Shown here in pieces: positions 1 to 6,938 of a stretch of DNA of 9,846 nt. The DNA is from Woeseiaceae bacterium (lineage in GTDB: Bacteria; Pseudomonadota; Gammaproteobacteria; Steroidobacterales; Woeseiaceae), in assembly GCA_022866645.1 (NCBI GenBank), contig JALHUQ010000248.1, positions 1 through 9,846 on the forward strand. The letters run 5' to 3'. The position numbers and the translations under genes were made by a program. Numbering within the stretch: position 1 is the stretch's first letter; each line of letters begins with the position of its first letter. A model generated the notes under the pieces. The model was not told where the DNA came from, searched no databases, and was given only the letters and a program-made list of their open reading frames with translations.

Positions 1-456
1 ACTTGCATTAACCTCTGCAACAAATCGCTGGCCGTCGGAGCGCAATGCGTCTAGCTCACCGTCGACGAGATCAATATTCGTATCCTCGAGATTGGACATG
101 TATGGCGCGAGGAAATCGCCGATAGCCTGATCCCTGGCGTCGGGCAGAATATTCGAAAGTGTCGAACCGATTAGCCGGTCTTTTGTCAGTTTGAAATAGC
201 GCGTGCACACTTTGTTGCAGTTGCGGATGACACCGGCAGCGCTGACGGACAGCAAAGCCTCAGTGACACTGTCAAAAATCGCTTCAATCGAGGCTGAGGT
301 ATCGGATTGAGTCGCAACCTGCACCGACTGCGTGATGGTCGCTTCCATTTTGTCATAATGCTGGTCGATTAATGACAGGAGATCGACGAAATCTGGCTTC
401 GTGATACCGGACGCCTCGGTGGCAGCCCTGATTTTGTCGCGTAAGTCCCTTTGCAT
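1..456 (-). CDS. PAS-domain signalling protein, N-terminal part (cut by window edge)
   Basis: Reading the minus strand from an ATG at 456 gives 152 codons with no stop before the window ends, so only the N-terminus is present. The first ~55 residues are polar and probably helical. Residues ~57-152 look like a PAS sensor domain: an IFDSVTEALLSV start, then GVIRNCNKVCTRYF, the LIGSTLSNILP helix region, and an RSDGQRFVAEVNAS strand at the edge. PAS domains bind small ligands or cofactors and are usually followed by a histidine kinase, GGDEF/EAL or other output domain, which lies outside the window. An AGGA Shine-Dalgarno (minus strand, 469-466) sits 9 bases before the ATG, which supports this start. 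The frame stays open further upstream but offers no better start codon there. No membrane segment is visible, so this part appears cytoplasmic. The PAS call is fairly safe; the overall function is unknown. Confidence 0.8.
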   Translation of the reverse strand, partial: MQRDLRDKIRAATEASGITKPDFVDLLSLIDQHYDKMEATITQSVQVATQSDTSASIEAIFDSVTEALLSVSAAGVIRNCNKVCTRYFKLTKDRLIGSTLSNILPDARDQAIGDFLAPYMSNLEDTNIDLVDGELDALRSDGQRFVAEVNAS

Positions 457-564
457 TGACCAGCGTCCTGCAGCTTGGTCAACGACTTTAGTTATTTGTC
501 GCGTTACGATCCGTGACGCAACTTCAATTCTGAAAAATAAATCGGGAATAAATTCCCTGTTTCG

Positions 565-620
565 GAGTTAAGGTCACTGTCACCTTAACTCCCGAATTAG
601 GGTGACAGTGACCTTAACTC
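565..620. repeat. Pair of inverted 27-base palindromic units (REP/BIME-like)
   Basis: Unit 1 (565-591) is a quasi-palindrome with 10-base arms GAGTTAAGGT / ACCTTAACTC around the core CACTGTC. Unit 2 (594-620) is the same unit in inverse orientation, matching 25 of 27 bases, with core GACAGTG. Two bases (CC) separate them. Together they form a perfect 20-base inverted repeat (565-584 with 601-620), and the pairing can continue inward through a G-T wobble to leave a loop of about 8 bases. The element starts 3 bases past the stop of the minus-strand lipoprotein gene and lies upstream of the PAS gene. No T-run follows on either strand, so it is not a classic intrinsic terminator, though it could stabilise mRNA 3' ends. 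Paired inverted palindromes in intergenic DNA are the hallmark of REP/BIME elements mobilised by RAYT transposases. That assignment is inference, since no transposase is present here. Confidence 0.8.
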
Positions 621-623
621 TCG

Positions 624-1208
624 CTATTCGCCGGTCAGGACCCGGACCGCTTCGCCGTTTTCGTCCTGCTGCAGCTCGCCGTGCTCCTGCATTTCACGGG
701 TTCCTGTGCCAACCTGGATCGGAATCGCAGTAACCGTCGATACGATGCCGTTATCCGAATCGAAAGATGCGCTGACATTGAGATAAAAGCGTCCTTCTCT
801 TTGCGGGATCAATGTGACCCGCTGTTGAAATTCCCTTTCATTGTCAGCCAGCTCCATACGAACACTCGCCGGCTGGGATTCGGCGAACATCATGGAAGTC
901 GCGTCGTTGATCCGATAGTCGAGCGTCACAGGGCGCGACTCCAATGCCGATGTGATCTGCAGATCAACCGTCACCGGACTACCAACGATCGGCGTACCGA
1001 CAATTCGATAGCTGATTGCATACGGCGAGCCAGGCTTGGCGACGGCGCCGTCGTAATCCTTAGCGCTCGGCTTGGCGGCAGGCTCAGGCGCCATGACGGC
1101 GACATCGTGCTTTTCTGTGGCTACCGCTACGTCGGTCTCATCTGTTCCGCATGCTGCCAGTCCGACCATGGCGATCGCCGCTATCGAAATGTATTTCGCT
1201 GTGTTCAT
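624..1208 (-). CDS. Secreted Ig-like (beta-sandwich) lipoprotein, function unknown
   Basis: The protein has 194 residues from this start. It begins MNTAKYISIAAIAMVGLAAC, a lipoprotein signal peptide with lipobox LAAC and Cys20 as the lipidated residue. A low-complexity Ala/Pro/Lys linker follows, and then a beta-rich region of alternating polar and hydrophobic strands (YAISYRIVGTPIVG, SPVTVDLQITS, RFYLNVSASFDS, AIPIQVG) that suggests one Ig-like sandwich. The tail is acidic and Gln/Glu-rich. I do not recognise a named family. I chose the ATG at 1208 because AAGG (minus strand 1220-1217) sits 8 bases upstream. An alternative start at 1235 adds nine residues (MMATEKVKK) and would overlap the protease stop as TAATG, which suggests translational coupling, but it lacks a clear Shine-Dalgarno. 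The gene is co-oriented and adjacent to the protease lipoprotein, so it may be that enzyme's partner, substrate-binding factor or inhibitor. This is inferred from context only. Confidence 0.8.
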   Translation of the reverse strand: MNTAKYISIAAIAMVGLAACGTDETDVAVATEKHDVAVMAPEPAAKPSAKDYDGAVAKPGSPYAISYRIVGTPIVGSPVTVDLQITSALESRPVTLDYRINDATSMMFAESQPASVRMELADNEREFQQRVTLIPQREGRFYLNVSASFDSDNGIVSTVTAIPIQVGTGTREMQEHGELQQDENGEAVRVLTGE

Positions 1209-1234
1209 CTTTTTTACCTTTTCTGTCGCCATCA

Positions 1235-3571
1235 TTAGGGACTCATAGTCACGTCAAAGCAGATCTGTGCAGGGTAGTCTGAGGACGCATCTTCGTCTTC
1301 AAATCGCCATTCCTGCAAGTCCACAACGTAGGTATCGGCCGGCAGGGTCGGCGTGGTAAACGTCTCGGAATCGTCAACACCACTGTTGCCAAGTGCCACC
1401 AGCTGACCATTACGGTAAATGTATACATCCGGATCGCTACGATCGCGAATCACGATTGGTGGGTCGGGTGGCGGAGGCTGCATGTCAGTAGTCGGCGGTG
1501 GCACGGGATTGGGTACAACTACGATGTTGTATTGAGCGCTGCTTACCGAGGTAAATCGCAAGAATCGGCGCTCGGACAGCTTGTTGCCGTTTCTACCGTT
1601 ATCAAAATCACTGTTCGTGCAAATATTCAGCAGTGTGCCGTTGATAGGCAGCTCTGTGTAAACGGGAATTACGTCACGTGCACCGACGGGCTGTGTGGTC
1701 TGGCCATCGCCGTAGATGTTAAGGGCAGCAAGATCGACATTCTCTCGAGTGAGCTGCGAGTCAACAAACGGCAAATCTGCCGGGAGCACGTTATTGCGAA
1801 GTTCGGTAGCGAACGAAAACAGCGACGTAAACGCCTCAGTGGCACGCTGCGGCCCGGTCATGGTTGCGTATATCGGACCAAAACCAATCGAACCATTGTC
1901 AGTTCCGTCAACATTCGTGTCCCATAAATCATTCAACAAGGTCGCGACCGACATTTCATTGTAGTAGCCCTGCTTTCCGCGATTCTCGTTCTCTGTATCC
2001 AGTTGGAAACCGCTACTCTCAAGCGGTGCACTGGTATCGCAATAGCGTGGATTCTCAAGCGCGATTGCCGCCAAGCCTGTCGCAAAACCCTCGCCAAACG
2101 CAACCCTGGGGTCCAGCGACTCGCCGATCGAATGGGAGCCGCCGATAGAGTCGGACCGTGAGAAATTATCCTCAAAGTAGTGTCCCCACTCGTGCACGGA
2201 AACATGATCGTCAAACTCTTCCGTATCGGTGCTTGCGTCGCCCAACAGGAATAATGAGTTGAGGCCACCTGCATAGAATGATGAGGATAGTTCTCCGGCA
2301 TCGATATCTGTAGGACTAACCAGCGTGTTGTTGACACTCCAGAATGCATCCAGTGGTGGAAAGGTCGCGGTTGGGTTGACCGCTGTAATCATCTCCATGC
2401 CATCCAGAATTGCGTCAAGAATCGCAAACGGCGCCGCCAATCTGTTGCCAGTATAGGCACTGCCATTCCAGCCCGTCGTAGCGGTAAAGTCGGCGTCAGC
2501 GATGTTGCGATTGCCGGTATTGAATGGCGCAAATTCGACCAGGTAAATGGGGCGCTGTGCCAAGGGCAGCGTATTCGCCGGATCAACATTGTCTCGTACT
2601 TCAACATCCCAAACAGCCGGGCCTGAGCTCTTGAGCTCCGCGCGCAGGCGAATTTTCACGTCCTGACTGGCTTCAATATTACTGAAAGAATAACGGCCGT
2701 CGCTGCCAGAGACCGTTGTACCCAATACGGCGTTTCCCGTAGTCAGTAATTGTACGGTCACACCGCGAATGGGCCGAACCTCAGGATTGTCGAGATTCAA
2801 GCCCCTACAGTTGGCATTTGCCAATGCGAATTCGAACGTTAATTGTCCCGCCACGGTAACGGCACTTAATGCTTCCTGCACCCTGATATCAACCGTATCC
2901 ATCGTCGCGTCAGTGCTATCGTCGACCGTCAGCTGAAACGTCAGAACTTCGGGCGTCGCGGCGGCGACATCAGGCGACGTGAAACTCGGCGTTGCCGTAT
3001 TCGCGCCAGACAGAACAACATTCTGACCACCCGTTTGCGTCCAGGCGTAGGTAAACACATTGCCGTCCGGGTCCATTGACCCCGAGCCGTCAAGATTAAC
3101 GGTGGATAGCTCGGGGGCGGTTTGGTCCGGTCCCGCGTTTGCGGTTGGCGGAGTATTGATTCCCAGTCCGACGTCATTGACGACAACATTGACCGTATCG
3201 CTGTCACTCGCAACCCCGTCACTCACAACCAAACGAAAGGTCAGCGTTGCAGGTGTATTAACCGCCGTTACGTCCGGAGCATCAAAACTTGCCTGCGCCA
3301 TGTTGCTGTTGGCAATGACGACGGTCGCGCCAGCGGTCTGTGACCAGGCATACGTCAGAGTGGTACCGGCGTCGGGATCTGATGATGCACTGCCGTCAAT
3401 AATGACCGCCGCGAATTCGTCTACCGGTTGATCCGCACCGGCGACCGCGACAGGTGCACGGTTGGCCGGGCCAGTCGGTGGCGACGAGTCCGCCCCGCCG
3501 CTACTGCACGCTGATAATGCCAGCGCACCCGCGAGGAGCATCGCCACCTTACTTTGATACAAGCTAACCAC
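1235..3571 (-). CDS. Secreted PKD-domain zinc metalloprotease lipoprotein (HEXXH gluzincin-like)
   Basis: The protein has 778 residues from a GTG start. Domains in order: a lipoprotein signal peptide with lipobox LSAC (Cys22); two PKD/REJ-like repeats (~38-134 and ~140-233, each with AGxDQ, SxDPD and TYAWxQT signatures); a carboxypeptidase-regulatory-like beta domain (~240-325, with GSDGRYSFSNI); a catalytic region with HEWGH (His460, Glu461, His464); and a C-terminal PPC-like beta domain (~665-778). Glu494 in AFGEGFATG is the likely third zinc ligand, as in HEXXH...E gluzincins. Four further cysteines (255, 511, 651, 771) could form disulfides. The protein is probably anchored in the outer membrane or exported, and cleaves extracellular or periplasmic proteins; the substrate is unknown. 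I chose the GTG at 3571 because AGGA (3584-3581) lies 9 bases upstream and the signal peptide then starts at the N-terminus. The frame is open to an ATG at 3658, but that adds 29 residues that do not resemble a signal peptide. Confidence 0.87.
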   Translation of the reverse strand: MVSLYQSKVAMLLAGALALSACSSGGADSSPPTGPANRAPVAVAGADQPVDEFAAVIIDGSASSDPDAGTTLTYAWSQTAGATVVIANSNMAQASFDAPDVTAVNTPATLTFRLVVSDGVASDSDTVNVVVNDVGLGINTPPTANAGPDQTAPELSTVNLDGSGSMDPDGNVFTYAWTQTGGQNVVLSGANTATPSFTSPDVAAATPEVLTFQLTVDDSTDATMDTVDIRVQEALSAVTVAGQLTFEFALANANCRGLNLDNPEVRPIRGVTVQLLTTGNAVLGTTVSGSDGRYSFSNIEASQDVKIRLRAELKSSGPAVWDVEVRDNVDPANTLPLAQRPIYLVEFAPFNTGNRNIADADFTATTGWNGSAYTGNRLAAPFAILDAILDGMEMITAVNPTATFPPLDAFWSVNNTLVSPTDIDAGELSSSFYAGGLNSLFLLGDASTDTEEFDDHVSVHEWGHYFEDNFSRSDSIGGSHSIGESLDPRVAFGEGFATGLAAIALENPRYCDTSAPLESSGFQLDTENENRGKQGYYNEMSVATLLNDLWDTNVDGTDNGSIGFGPIYATMTGPQRATEAFTSLFSFATELRNNVLPADLPFVDSQLTRENVDLAALNIYGDGQTTQPVGARDVIPVYTELPINGTLLNICTNSDFDNGRNGNKLSERRFLRFTSVSSAQYNIVVVPNPVPPPTTDMQPPPPDPPIVIRDRSDPDVYIYRNGQLVALGNSGVDDSETFTTPTLPADTYVVDLQEWRFEDEDASSDYPAQICFDVTMSP

Positions 3572-3600
3572 TATTCGTCGTCCTGCCCAAGACTGCCTTG

Positions 3601-3606
3601 ATAATA
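3601..3606 (-). promoter_or_regulatory. Possible -10 box for the protease lipoprotein operon
   Basis: On the minus strand this hexamer reads TATTAT, five of six matches to the sigma-70 -10 consensus. It lies 29 bases before the GTG start at 3571, giving a plausible 5' leader of about 20-25 bases that includes the AGGA ribosome site. No good -35 hexamer is present at 15-18 bases spacing, so an activator may be needed or the match may be chance. If real, it argues against the longer ORF start at 3658, which would lie upstream of the transcript. Confidence 0.3.
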
Positions 3607-3610
3607 CCTG

Positions 3611-3641
3611 CGCCTGCTGAACACGAACATAACCGCAGGCG
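3611..3641. promoter_or_regulatory. Dyad symmetry in the divergent intergenic region (possible operator)
   Basis: CGCCTGC at 3611-3617 is repeated in inverse orientation as GCAGGCG at 3635-3641, with a 17-base spacer. The dyad covers where the -35 region of the putative minus-strand promoter (TATTAT at 3601-3606) would sit, so a dimeric regulator could bind here. A 7-base arm pair is short and could occur by chance. The rest of 3572-3793 is relatively AT-rich toward galE and shows no convincing promoter to me. Confidence 0.25.
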
Positions 3642-3793
3642 TGCGATTTTTGCGACAATTCAAACCGTTAGATCACAGAATAGAGTGCGATCCAGGTCCG
3701 TATTCCGTCTGCAAGTATTGTTAAACTTTGTCTCTCGAAACAGCTTGCGGTTCACAATTCCAGAGATAAAGCTCAACTCAGAGTAAAAACATC

Positions 3794-4804
3794 ATGAAAA
3801 ACAATAAGATCCTCGTCACTGGCGGGGCCGGATATATTGGCAGCCACGTCGTGCGGCAGCTGGGAATGGCGGGCGAAGACGTTTTGACGCTCGATAATCT
3901 GTCGACAGGCTTCGAAGCTGCCGTTACGGCGGGCGAATTCATTGTCGGAGACACGGGTGACGCAGCGTTGCTGGAGCGACTATTCAGTGCGCACAACATC
4001 GACACCGTGATGCATTTTGCCGCCCACACGATAGTCCCGGAATCGGTCAGCGACCCATTGAAGTACTACCGCAACAACACATCCTCAAGTCGCACGTTGC
4101 TCGAGGCGGCCGCAAATCACGGCGTCAAAAATTTCGTATTTTCATCAACGGCCGCGGTCTATGGCATCCCTGCCGGCGGCAGAGCCTCAGAGGACACGGC
4201 AACTCAGCCTATTAATCCCTACGGCACGTCCAAACTCATGACCGAGTGGATGTTGCGCGACCTCGCCATTGCGGGTGGCCCGAAGTACGTCGCGCTGCGC
4301 TATTTCAACGTGGCCGGCTGCGAGCCCAGCGGAACGATCGGGCAGTCCACTCCAAAAGCGACTTTGCTTGTCAAGGTGGCTTGCGAAGCGGCGACGGGAA
4401 AACGTCCGGGAGTGTCAATATTCGGCACAGACTTCCCGACGCCCGATGGCACGGGTCTGCGCGATTACATACACGTCGATGATCTGGCGACGGCTCATTT
4501 GGATGCACTGCGCTACCTGCGCAGCGGCGGCGAAGCGACCATACTCAATTGCGGCTACGGTCACGGCTACAGCGTACGCGATGTGCTCAGAGCGGTTGAG
4601 AAAGCCAGCGGCGACAAGCTAAACATCGCAGAAGAACCGCGACGAGCTGGCGACCCGCCGGAGCTGATTGCCGTCGCTGACCGAGTTCGCGATGTATTGG
4701 GCTGGACACCGAAATTCGATGACCTTGATACTATCGTTCGCACCAGCCTTAACTGGGAACGCAAGATTGCCGCTGGCGACCCCAGCGCCTACTGGGCGGC
4801 ATAG
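3794..4804 (+). CDS. galE: UDP-glucose 4-epimerase GalE
   Basis: The protein has 336 residues, the usual length for GalE of the extended short-chain dehydrogenase family. It interconverts UDP-glucose and UDP-galactose (some homologues also act on UDP-GlcNAc/GalNAc) using bound NAD+ in the cytoplasm. Visible motifs: the NAD-binding GGAGYIGS at 10-17; Asp34-Asn35 at the end of strand 2; the FSSTAAVYG stretch (116-124, with Ser118/Thr119); the catalytic YxxxK pair Tyr143/Lys147; RYFNVAG (169-175); and the sugar-binding GLRDYIHVDDLA region (221-232). The stop lies 10 bases before the glrK start, so this gene probably heads the glrK-qseG-glrR operon. The ribosome site is weak, with only a GAG-type match upstream. 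The extended IGQSTPKATLLVKVACEAATGKR-type loop at ~182-204 resembles bacterial GalE variants outside the E. coli type. Substrate preference cannot be fixed from sequence alone. Confidence 0.93.
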   Translation: MKNNKILVTGGAGYIGSHVVRQLGMAGEDVLTLDNLSTGFEAAVTAGEFIVGDTGDAALLERLFSAHNIDTVMHFAAHTIVPESVSDPLKYYRNNTSSSRTLLEAAANHGVKNFVFSSTAAVYGIPAGGRASEDTATQPINPYGTSKLMTEWMLRDLAIAGGPKYVALRYFNVAGCEPSGTIGQSTPKATLLVKVACEAATGKRPGVSIFGTDFPTPDGTGLRDYIHVDDLATAHLDALRYLRSGGEATILNCGYGHGYSVRDVLRAVEKASGDKLNIAEEPRRAGDPPELIAVADRVRDVLGWTPKFDDLDTIVRTSLNWERKIAAGDPSAYWAA

Positions 4805-4814
4805 ACACTCCAGT

Positions 4815-6281
4815 ATGAGATTTCCCCGCCCACGATCACTAAACGGACTGATACTGGTCGGCTTCGGGCTGGTCGCTCTGCCGCTGTTGCTTGCTGCGAT
4901 CTGGGCGCTCGTCAATCTCGATAAAGTTGCCGAACAAAGCGAGCAGCTGGTTTTTACTGGAGTCGCAGCAACCGAGAACAATCGGCGCATCAACGAACAT
5001 TTGAGTTCCCTTGAGCGCGTCGCGCGTCAGTATCAAATCCTCAAAAACCCCGCCAGTCTGCAACTGATGTCTCAGGACCTGGCGACGTTTGAAGCCCTGT
5101 TGAACGACATGGCGCCGCTGGTCGCGGAAGTCAATGCGACGACACTCACCAACTCTTTGGGGACCGAAGCGCATGAGATTATTGCTGCCCTGTCACGCAG
5201 CAACGCCGACGATGCGACGCTCGACGCGGCCATCGCCCGATTCGCGCCATTGCGTCAGGACGTCAGCCGTCTTACTGACGTACTGACGGCGCACGTCGAT
5301 ACAAAATTATCGGTGTTGCAGGAAACAGCGCGCAAAGCGCAACGCGTATCGGCCTGGCAGGTCGCGGCGCTGGTTCCCGGCACTTTGATTCTGGTACTCA
5401 TCTTCACCCTGCTGGTCGCCCGCCCTATTCGGCAGATCGACCGCGCGATCGGCCAACTCGGCGCCAGCGGCTTTTCCAAACCCATCAAGATCAAGGGCCC
5501 GACCGATTTGCAGCGTCTCGGGCGCCAGCTGGAATGGCTGCGCCTGCGCCTCCTCGAACTGGCTCAGGAAAAAAACAAATTCCTGCGCCACATGTCTCAT
5601 GAGCTGAAAACACCGCTCGCCAATATTCGTGAAGGAACTGAGTTATTACTGGATGGATCCGTCGGCGAGCTCAAGGGTCCGCAACGTGAAGTTACCGACA
5701 TATTGCGCATGAACGGGCTGAAATTGCAGCAGCTGATCGAGAACCTGCTGAGTTTCAGCGCCTGGCAAGCCAAGAGCGAGGTATTGACGCTGTCCGACTT
5801 CGAACTTGGAAAACAGGTCATTTCGGTCGCGCGGGCACAGCGATTGGCCTTGAAAGCGGGAAATATCCAGTTAAAACTGGTAGTTGATGACATTATTGTG
5901 AACGCGGATCAGGACAAAATACGCACGGTGCTGGATAATCTCCTGTCGAACGCGGTCAAGTTCACGCCGCGCGGCGGTTTGATAACGATCCGGGCGCACC
6001 GATTGCCGACGAGCTTCGTGCTGGAGTTTGGCGATACGGGACCCGGAATTCCTGAGGACGAACGCCACAGAATATTTGAGGCCTTCTTCCAGGGCACTCG
6101 CAAACAGGGTGGACCGGTTGGCGGTACGGGCATCGGATTATCGGTGGTACTGGAGTGCATTCAGGCACACAACGGTTCGGTGGAATTAGTAGACTCGGAT
6201 GAATTTCCGGGCGCACATTTCAGGATACATATCCCGCAAACGCGGGTTGTGGTAAAGCAGAAACTGGCGGCACATGGCTAA
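4815..6281 (+). CDS. glrK: Two-component sensor histidine kinase GlrK (QseE-like)
   Basis: The protein has 488 residues. Membrane segment 1 (~10-33) is followed by a mostly helical periplasmic sensor region (~34-178), membrane segment 2 (~181-203) and a HAMP linker (~204-250). The dimerisation/phosphoacceptor domain carries His262 in MSHELKTP, with Thr266 completing the ExxT phosphatase motif. The HATPase domain shows the N box with Asn379 (DNLLSNAVKF), G1 GDTGPGIP (406-413), F box IFEAFF (420-425) and G2 GGTGIGLS (436-443). It would autophosphorylate at His262 and pass the phosphate to Asp60 of the downstream regulator. The GlrK name rests on architecture plus the kinase-QseG-regulator order. 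The frame extends upstream to 4668 inside galE, but that stretch lacks a kinase N-terminus. The ATG at 4815 gives a clean positively charged start before membrane segment 1. It lies 10 bases after galE and overlaps the next gene by 8 bases. Confidence 0.9.
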   Translation: MRFPRPRSLNGLILVGFGLVALPLLLAAIWALVNLDKVAEQSEQLVFTGVAATENNRRINEHLSSLERVARQYQILKNPASLQLMSQDLATFEALLNDMAPLVAEVNATTLTNSLGTEAHEIIAALSRSNADDATLDAAIARFAPLRQDVSRLTDVLTAHVDTKLSVLQETARKAQRVSAWQVAALVPGTLILVLIFTLLVARPIRQIDRAIGQLGASGFSKPIKIKGPTDLQRLGRQLEWLRLRLLELAQEKNKFLRHMSHELKTPLANIREGTELLLDGSVGELKGPQREVTDILRMNGLKLQQLIENLLSFSAWQAKSEVLTLSDFELGKQVISVARAQRLALKAGNIQLKLVVDDIIVNADQDKIRTVLDNLLSNAVKFTPRGGLITIRAHRLPTSFVLEFGDTGPGIPEDERHRIFEAFFQGTRKQGGPVGGTGIGLSVVLECIQAHNGSVELVDSDEFPGAHFRIHIPQTRVVVKQKLAAHG

Positions 6282-6894
6282 GTTCAAACTGACAACGAAA
6301 ACACGAGTACTGGTGGCAAGCGCATTGCTCGCTACGGTGTTGTCAGCTTGTGGCCAGACCACCGACTGGATCAGGGGACGAGTTGATTCAAGTGCGGACG
6401 ACCCCGATATCCTCGGCGCGCCAGAAGTCGAAGTCTATTTAGCGGAGCTGGGCCGAATTGCCAGCGGCGATCCTGCAGCACAAGCTGAGATTTATGCGGA
6501 CGCGGCAGCGGCGGCACAGCTCACACCCAGCGCGTCGACCAATTTGCGGCTGGGACTCGTACTTTCGATCCCGGGATACCCGGAATCAAATCCGGAACTT
6601 GCGCAGAGCATACTGCGCGACGTGCTCGCGCAGACAATGTTGTTAACGCCGGCCGAGATTTCGCTGGCGGTTATTCACCTCAACAATGTCGAAACGCAGG
6701 TCGTCGCAAACTTCGAGACCAGTCGGCTGCGGGCGTCAACGTCACGAGCAGCGCAATCGCAGGAACAAACCACCAGCCGTAGGCTGGCCGAAGTAGAAGC
6801 CGAAAATCGGCAGCTGCGCGAGGATCTCAAGGCAGCAGAACAGAAGCTCGAGGCAATCACTACGATCGAACGCTCGATCCGCGAGCAGGAATGA
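6274..6894 (+). CDS. qseG: QseG-like lipoprotein of the glrKR operon
   Basis: The protein has 206 residues, somewhat shorter than E. coli QseG. A basic N-terminus leads into a hydrophobic stretch ending in lipobox LSAC, with Cys26 as the lipid site. The mature protein begins GQTTDWIRG, contains an Ala-rich helical middle (~50-150), and ends in a likely coiled coil (~165-206) including AEVEAENRQLREDLKAAEQK and the TIERSI signature often seen at the end of QseG-type proteins. In enterobacteria QseG interacts with the GlrK/QseE kinase and tunes its signalling; the same role here is inferred from position. Its ATG lies inside the kinase stop region (8-base overlap), so translation is probably coupled and the two products made together. 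QseG proteins diverge strongly, so naming relies on gene order plus the C-terminal helix more than on overall similarity. Anchoring in the outer membrane is likely because the residue after Cys is Gly, not Asp. Confidence 0.77.
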   Translation: MAKFKLTTKTRVLVASALLATVLSACGQTTDWIRGRVDSSADDPDILGAPEVEVYLAELGRIASGDPAAQAEIYADAAAAAQLTPSASTNLRLGLVLSIPGYPESNPELAQSILRDVLAQTMLLTPAEISLAVIHLNNVETQVVANFETSRLRASTSRAAQSQEQTTSRRLAEVEAENRQLREDLKAAEQKLEAITTIERSIREQE

Positions 6895-6927
6895 TCTAAC
6901 CTGTGCAGACCACCCCAGTTCGCGCGA

Positions 6928-6933
6928 TATAAT
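6928..6933 (+). promoter_or_regulatory. Perfect -10 hexamer just before glrR
   Basis: TATAAT matches the sigma-70 -10 consensus exactly and ends 5 bases before the ATG at 6939, within the 44-base gap between the qseG-like gene and glrR. A start site about 7 bases downstream would fall on or next to the ATG codons at 6939 and 6942, giving a leaderless glrR transcript. The best -35 candidate at 18 bases spacing, TGCAGA (6904-6909), matches only three of six bases. No Shine-Dalgarno is seen before this ATG. Confidence 0.35.
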
Positions 6934-6938
6934 TCAAT

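Noticed and set aside
544..557. Small palindrome GGGAATAAATTCCC upstream of the PAS gene
   Set aside because: Six-base AT-rich arms are easily found by chance, and no promoter elements line up with it.
565..620. The inverted pair as an intrinsic terminator
   Set aside because: The stem is strong but no T-run follows on either strand, and the paired-unit structure fits a REP/BIME-like repeat better.
681..1238. 185-codon open frame on the plus strand opposite the small lipoprotein gene
   Set aside because: It is Arg/Cys/His-rich with no domain or signal, and lies opposite a gene with a clear lipoprotein signal and ribosome site; it is a shadow frame.
1499..1512. TGGCAC-like sigma-54 -24 element on the plus strand
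   Set aside because: The -12 GC is missing and the site is antisense inside the protease gene.
3572..3658. 29-codon upstream extension of the protease frame
   Set aside because: The added residues put the signal peptide internally, and a GTG at 3571 has an AGGA at 9 bases plus a possible -10 box inside the extension.
4447..4460. TGGCACG followed by TGC, resembling a sigma-54 promoter
   Set aside because: The GG-to-GC spacing is off by one and it lies inside the conserved galE coding sequence.
4668..4814. 49-codon upstream extension of the glrK frame inside galE
   Set aside because: It overlaps galE coding sequence, is out of character for a kinase N-terminus, and an ATG at 4815 gives the expected short basic start before membrane segment 1.
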